Source: a virus
DNA: 36,927 bases
Strand: one strand, 5' to 3'
IMG/VR virus record: IMGVR_UViG_3300030333_001113
Span: 1-36,927 of that record
Positions within the stretch are counted from its first letter, which is position 1; every line of letters starts with the position of its first letter. The position numbers and the translations under genes were made by a program. Below, one piece after another: positions 34,994-36,927 of the stretch. A model generated the notes under the pieces. That model saw nothing but the letters and a program-made list of their open reading frames with translations. It was not told where the DNA came from and ran no database searches.

Positions 34994-36927
34994 TGAAGAT
35001 ACCGTTATATCGAAGACAGACGCAGATGACGCGCGACAGCGGTGCGCGACCGTTGTCTGCCTTTGCATCGCCGAGTGATTATGCTGCGCCAGCAAATGCT
35101 GCATTTGAGTTGGGCGGCGCGATTGCCGGTGCCGGTCGTGCGCTTGGCGATATTGCCGTCACTGAAGCAAAGCAGGAAAACGCGACGCTGCAGGCAGCTG
35201 AAGAAGCTAAATTTGCGGACTTTGTTTTTAAAACGCAGCAAGAGGCGTTGACCGGGCCAGTCGGTCAGTCACAAAAAGTGCCAGCAAATCCAAACTTGCC
35301 TTCGGACTATCCAAATGCGCTGCGGCTCATGGTCGACGGTCCAGCCGAAACACAGCAACAACACGTATCCCGTGTGCAACGGTCATTAGCTAACGAGATA
35401 AGCAGGCAAGCCGCGCGCATACCGGACAGAGATGTGCGCCGTCGTTTCACAGCATCTGCGCAGGCGACAATGCGGTCGGCGCTGCCCGGTCTTAGCGCAA
35501 CGTATCGCACGCGTTATCTGGATCGCCATCGCGCCACAATGAATCAATCAGATGTCTCGATGCGTCGGCACGTTGGCACATTGAAGGGTTTGCCGAGGCA
35601 GCAGCAGATCAATAAGCACGTCGATAGAATACGCCAAGACGGTGCAAACCAATTCGAGACAGAAGTAAACATCAATGCGCGCGTGCAGAAGTTTCTGTCA
35701 GGCACCGACCAAGATTTAGTCAGGCAGGAAATCGTTTCTATCGAACGTATGGACGATAGCCAGCAAGAAAGAGCTTATGACAATTTATTCATAAGGCTAA
35801 ACGACAACGCGCAGTTCAGAAATTTAGAACAAGACGACCGCATCAAGCTGCAGAAGTTCGTAGCCAATCAAAGCGAACGCGCTGGCACTAGCTACGCAAA
35901 CCGTATTAGCACGGAAACCGCGCGCAACGAAAAAGTGAGGAAAGACACACAGCTCGCAACCTACGAAAGCTTGCAAAAACGAATACTGGATTATCGACAG
36001 TATGTTTTAAGTGACGGCCAAGGCACTCCGGTTAACCCTGTTACAGAAGCAGACATTAGCGGTCTGCGTTCAGTCACAAAACCGATGCGTGACAGCTTGC
36101 GCAAGATGATGCGCGGCGAGGATACGATCTACAATCCGAAGCTGTATAAAGACCTGCTCGATCAAGTCGATGAAGCTGTTACAGACGAAGACCTGGAGGC
36201 GATACGTGAAGACGTTACCGATTATAATTTGGACGGCCAGCTCGGCGGTTTGGCAGCGCAGGAAATACGAAAACAGATCGATGGTTTAAAAACGAAAACG
36301 CCTGACGCGTTAGAGCGAAAGCGATATAGGAATGCTTTGAAGCAGGCACTAGGTGCTAACGCAACGCGCTTTCAATCAAGTCGTACCGACGAAACGCTGC
36401 GCGAGGCTGAGATTATTAACTTTTATAACGATCAATTGCAGCGCGGCGTTTTGCCCGGCGTCGCTTATGTAAACGCTATCGAGCGTGGAAAGGCGAAGAC
36501 AATAGAAAACGTGACGGCGCTTGTGCAGTCGCTGCCGCCGAAGCTTTACAATTTATTTAAATTTGGAAAAAACAACAAAATACAGCTGCCCGGCGATGAC
36601 AAAAAAACAGAACCAGAGCAGAGAGCGGCCAATGACAAATTTATAAATGACGTACAAACCGAAATGCTCAAGTATCTGAGAAATCAGATTTCTGGCATCG
36701 AGGCTAAATACGATCTCGAAATAGACGGCGTTACCGATACTCAACAAGGCATAGAATTTACTGAAGGCGTGGACTCTCGTCGCATGACGCCGCAGCAGCT
36801 CGGCGAACAACAGCGTTTGGAAGATAAAGAAAAACGCATAACGAAAAAAGATCGCATGACAGTGCGGCAGTTGTTCACCTTAGAACGTCGCATAGAGCAA
36901 ATTATCACGACGTTAAAAAAAGCGGCA
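34993..36927 (+). CDS. internal virion protein, N-terminal part (continues at base 1)
   Basis: The frame starts at ATG 34993 and is open to the last base (645 codons seen), so the 3' end is missing. It re-enters as the gene ending at 534. It begins MKIPLYRRQTQMTRDSGARP, then Ala/Gly-rich FELGGAIAGAGRALGDIAVT and a very long helical body rich in Gln/Arg/Glu, typical of T7 gp15-like ejection proteins. No stop was found on reading this frame. It is coupled to the gp14-like gene by TAATG. Confidence 0.8.
   Translation, partial: MKIPLYRRQTQMTRDSGARPLSAFASPSDYAAPANAAFELGGAIAGAGRALGDIAVTEAKQENATLQAAEEAKFADFVFKTQQEALTGPVGQSQKVPANPNLPSDYPNALRLMVDGPAETQQQHVSRVQRSLANEISRQAARIPDRDVRRRFTASAQATMRSALPGLSATYRTRYLDRHRATMNQSDVSMRRHVGTLKGLPRQQQINKHVDRIRQDGANQFETEVNINARVQKFLSGTDQDLVRQEIVSIERMDDSQQERAYDNLFIRLNDNAQFRNLEQDDRIKLQKFVANQSERAGTSYANRISTETARNEKVRKDTQLATYESLQKRILDYRQYVLSDGQGTPVNPVTEADISGLRSVTKPMRDSLRKMMRGEDTIYNPKLYKDLLDQVDEAVTDEDLEAIREDVTDYNLDGQLGGLAAQEIRKQIDGLKTKTPDALERKRYRNALKQALGANATRFQSSRTDETLREAEIINFYNDQLQRGVLPGVAYVNAIERGKAKTIENVTALVQSLPPKLYNLFKFGKNNKIQLPGDDKKTEPEQRAANDKFINDVQTEMLKYLRNQISGIEAKYDLEIDGVTDTQQGIEFTEGVDSRRMTPQQLGEQQRLEDKEKRITKKDRMTVRQLFTLERRIEQIITTLKKAA
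36460..36927 (+). repeat. right copy of the diverged terminal repeat
   Basis: 468 nt matching 1-453. Differences cluster in the middle and are in frame: for example, the left copy reads FSFGTQNKIQLPGDDETDLR where the right copy reads FKFGKNNKIQLPGDDKKTEP, and the acidic loop after EIDG differs in length. Both ends of the repeat are almost identical. Confidence 0.85.

Overview
This window is almost an entire genome of a temperate, short-tailed (T7-like virion) bacteriophage, probably assembled from a natural community. The last 468 bases (36460-36927) are a diverged second copy of the first 453 bases. Both copies lie in the same frame of one gene, an internal virion protein that runs off the right end and re-enters on the left. 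The simplest reading is a circular map with a unit length of about 36.46 kb, closed over two strain variants. An integrase, an attP-like copy of the 3' half of a tRNA-Val(TAC) gene, divergent repressor/Cro-like genes and an ERF/exonuclease recombination module show a temperate life style. The portal, the two tail tubular proteins, the internal proteins and the fibre N-terminus are of T7 type, but no RNA polymerase or DNA polymerase gene is visible. The attP carries an encoded CCA end. A proteobacterial, perhaps marine alphaproteobacterial, host is plausible but not proven.

Layout, left to right: internal virion (ejection) proteins, tail fibre, a SPRY/LamG-like tail protein and a DUF4376-like protein (1-9363, +); a small exported protein, a PD-(D/E)XK nuclease and a lysis cassette of M15 endolysin, holin and overlapping spanins (9360-11504, +); an attP region with arm-type repeats, a repressible promoter, a 30-residue membrane peptide and the integrase (11505-13227, +). 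Next is a leftward operon (17881 to 13272, -) with an unknown first gene, an XRE repressor, a RecB/Cas4-like exonuclease, an ERF annealing protein, several small proteins and a C5-cytosine methyltransferase. A rightward early operon (18015-21442, +) holds a Cro-like protein, a VRR-NUC nuclease, a stand-alone DnaA domain IV protein, a PP-loop (PAPS reductase-like) enzyme, a gene containing a probable replication origin, and a second nuclease. The late module (21594-36927, +) has terminase genes with five tiny basic or Cys-rich genes between them, portal, scaffold, capsid, a 2OG-Fe(II) oxygenase, tail tubular proteins A and B, a GNAT protein and internal proteins.

The outstanding feature is the major capsid gene (28302-29856). 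It is broken into four exons by three compact introns of 245, 192 and 251 nt that show group I intron hallmarks: a U.G pair at each 5' splice site, a terminal G, Q/R/S-like core elements, and P3 and P7 pairings that covary between introns 1 and 3. Removing them gives one uninterrupted 288-residue capsid protein. None of the introns carries a homing endonuclease gene.

Two further systems stand out. One is a 17-bp operator-like sequence repeated at three promoters (integrase, leftward early, rightward early), which would tie integration to the immunity switch. The other is an origin-like segment inside a coding gene, with two tandem perfect DnaA boxes followed by an AT-rich array of TACTAAG/CTTAGTA repeats, in the same operon as the DnaA domain IV-like protein.
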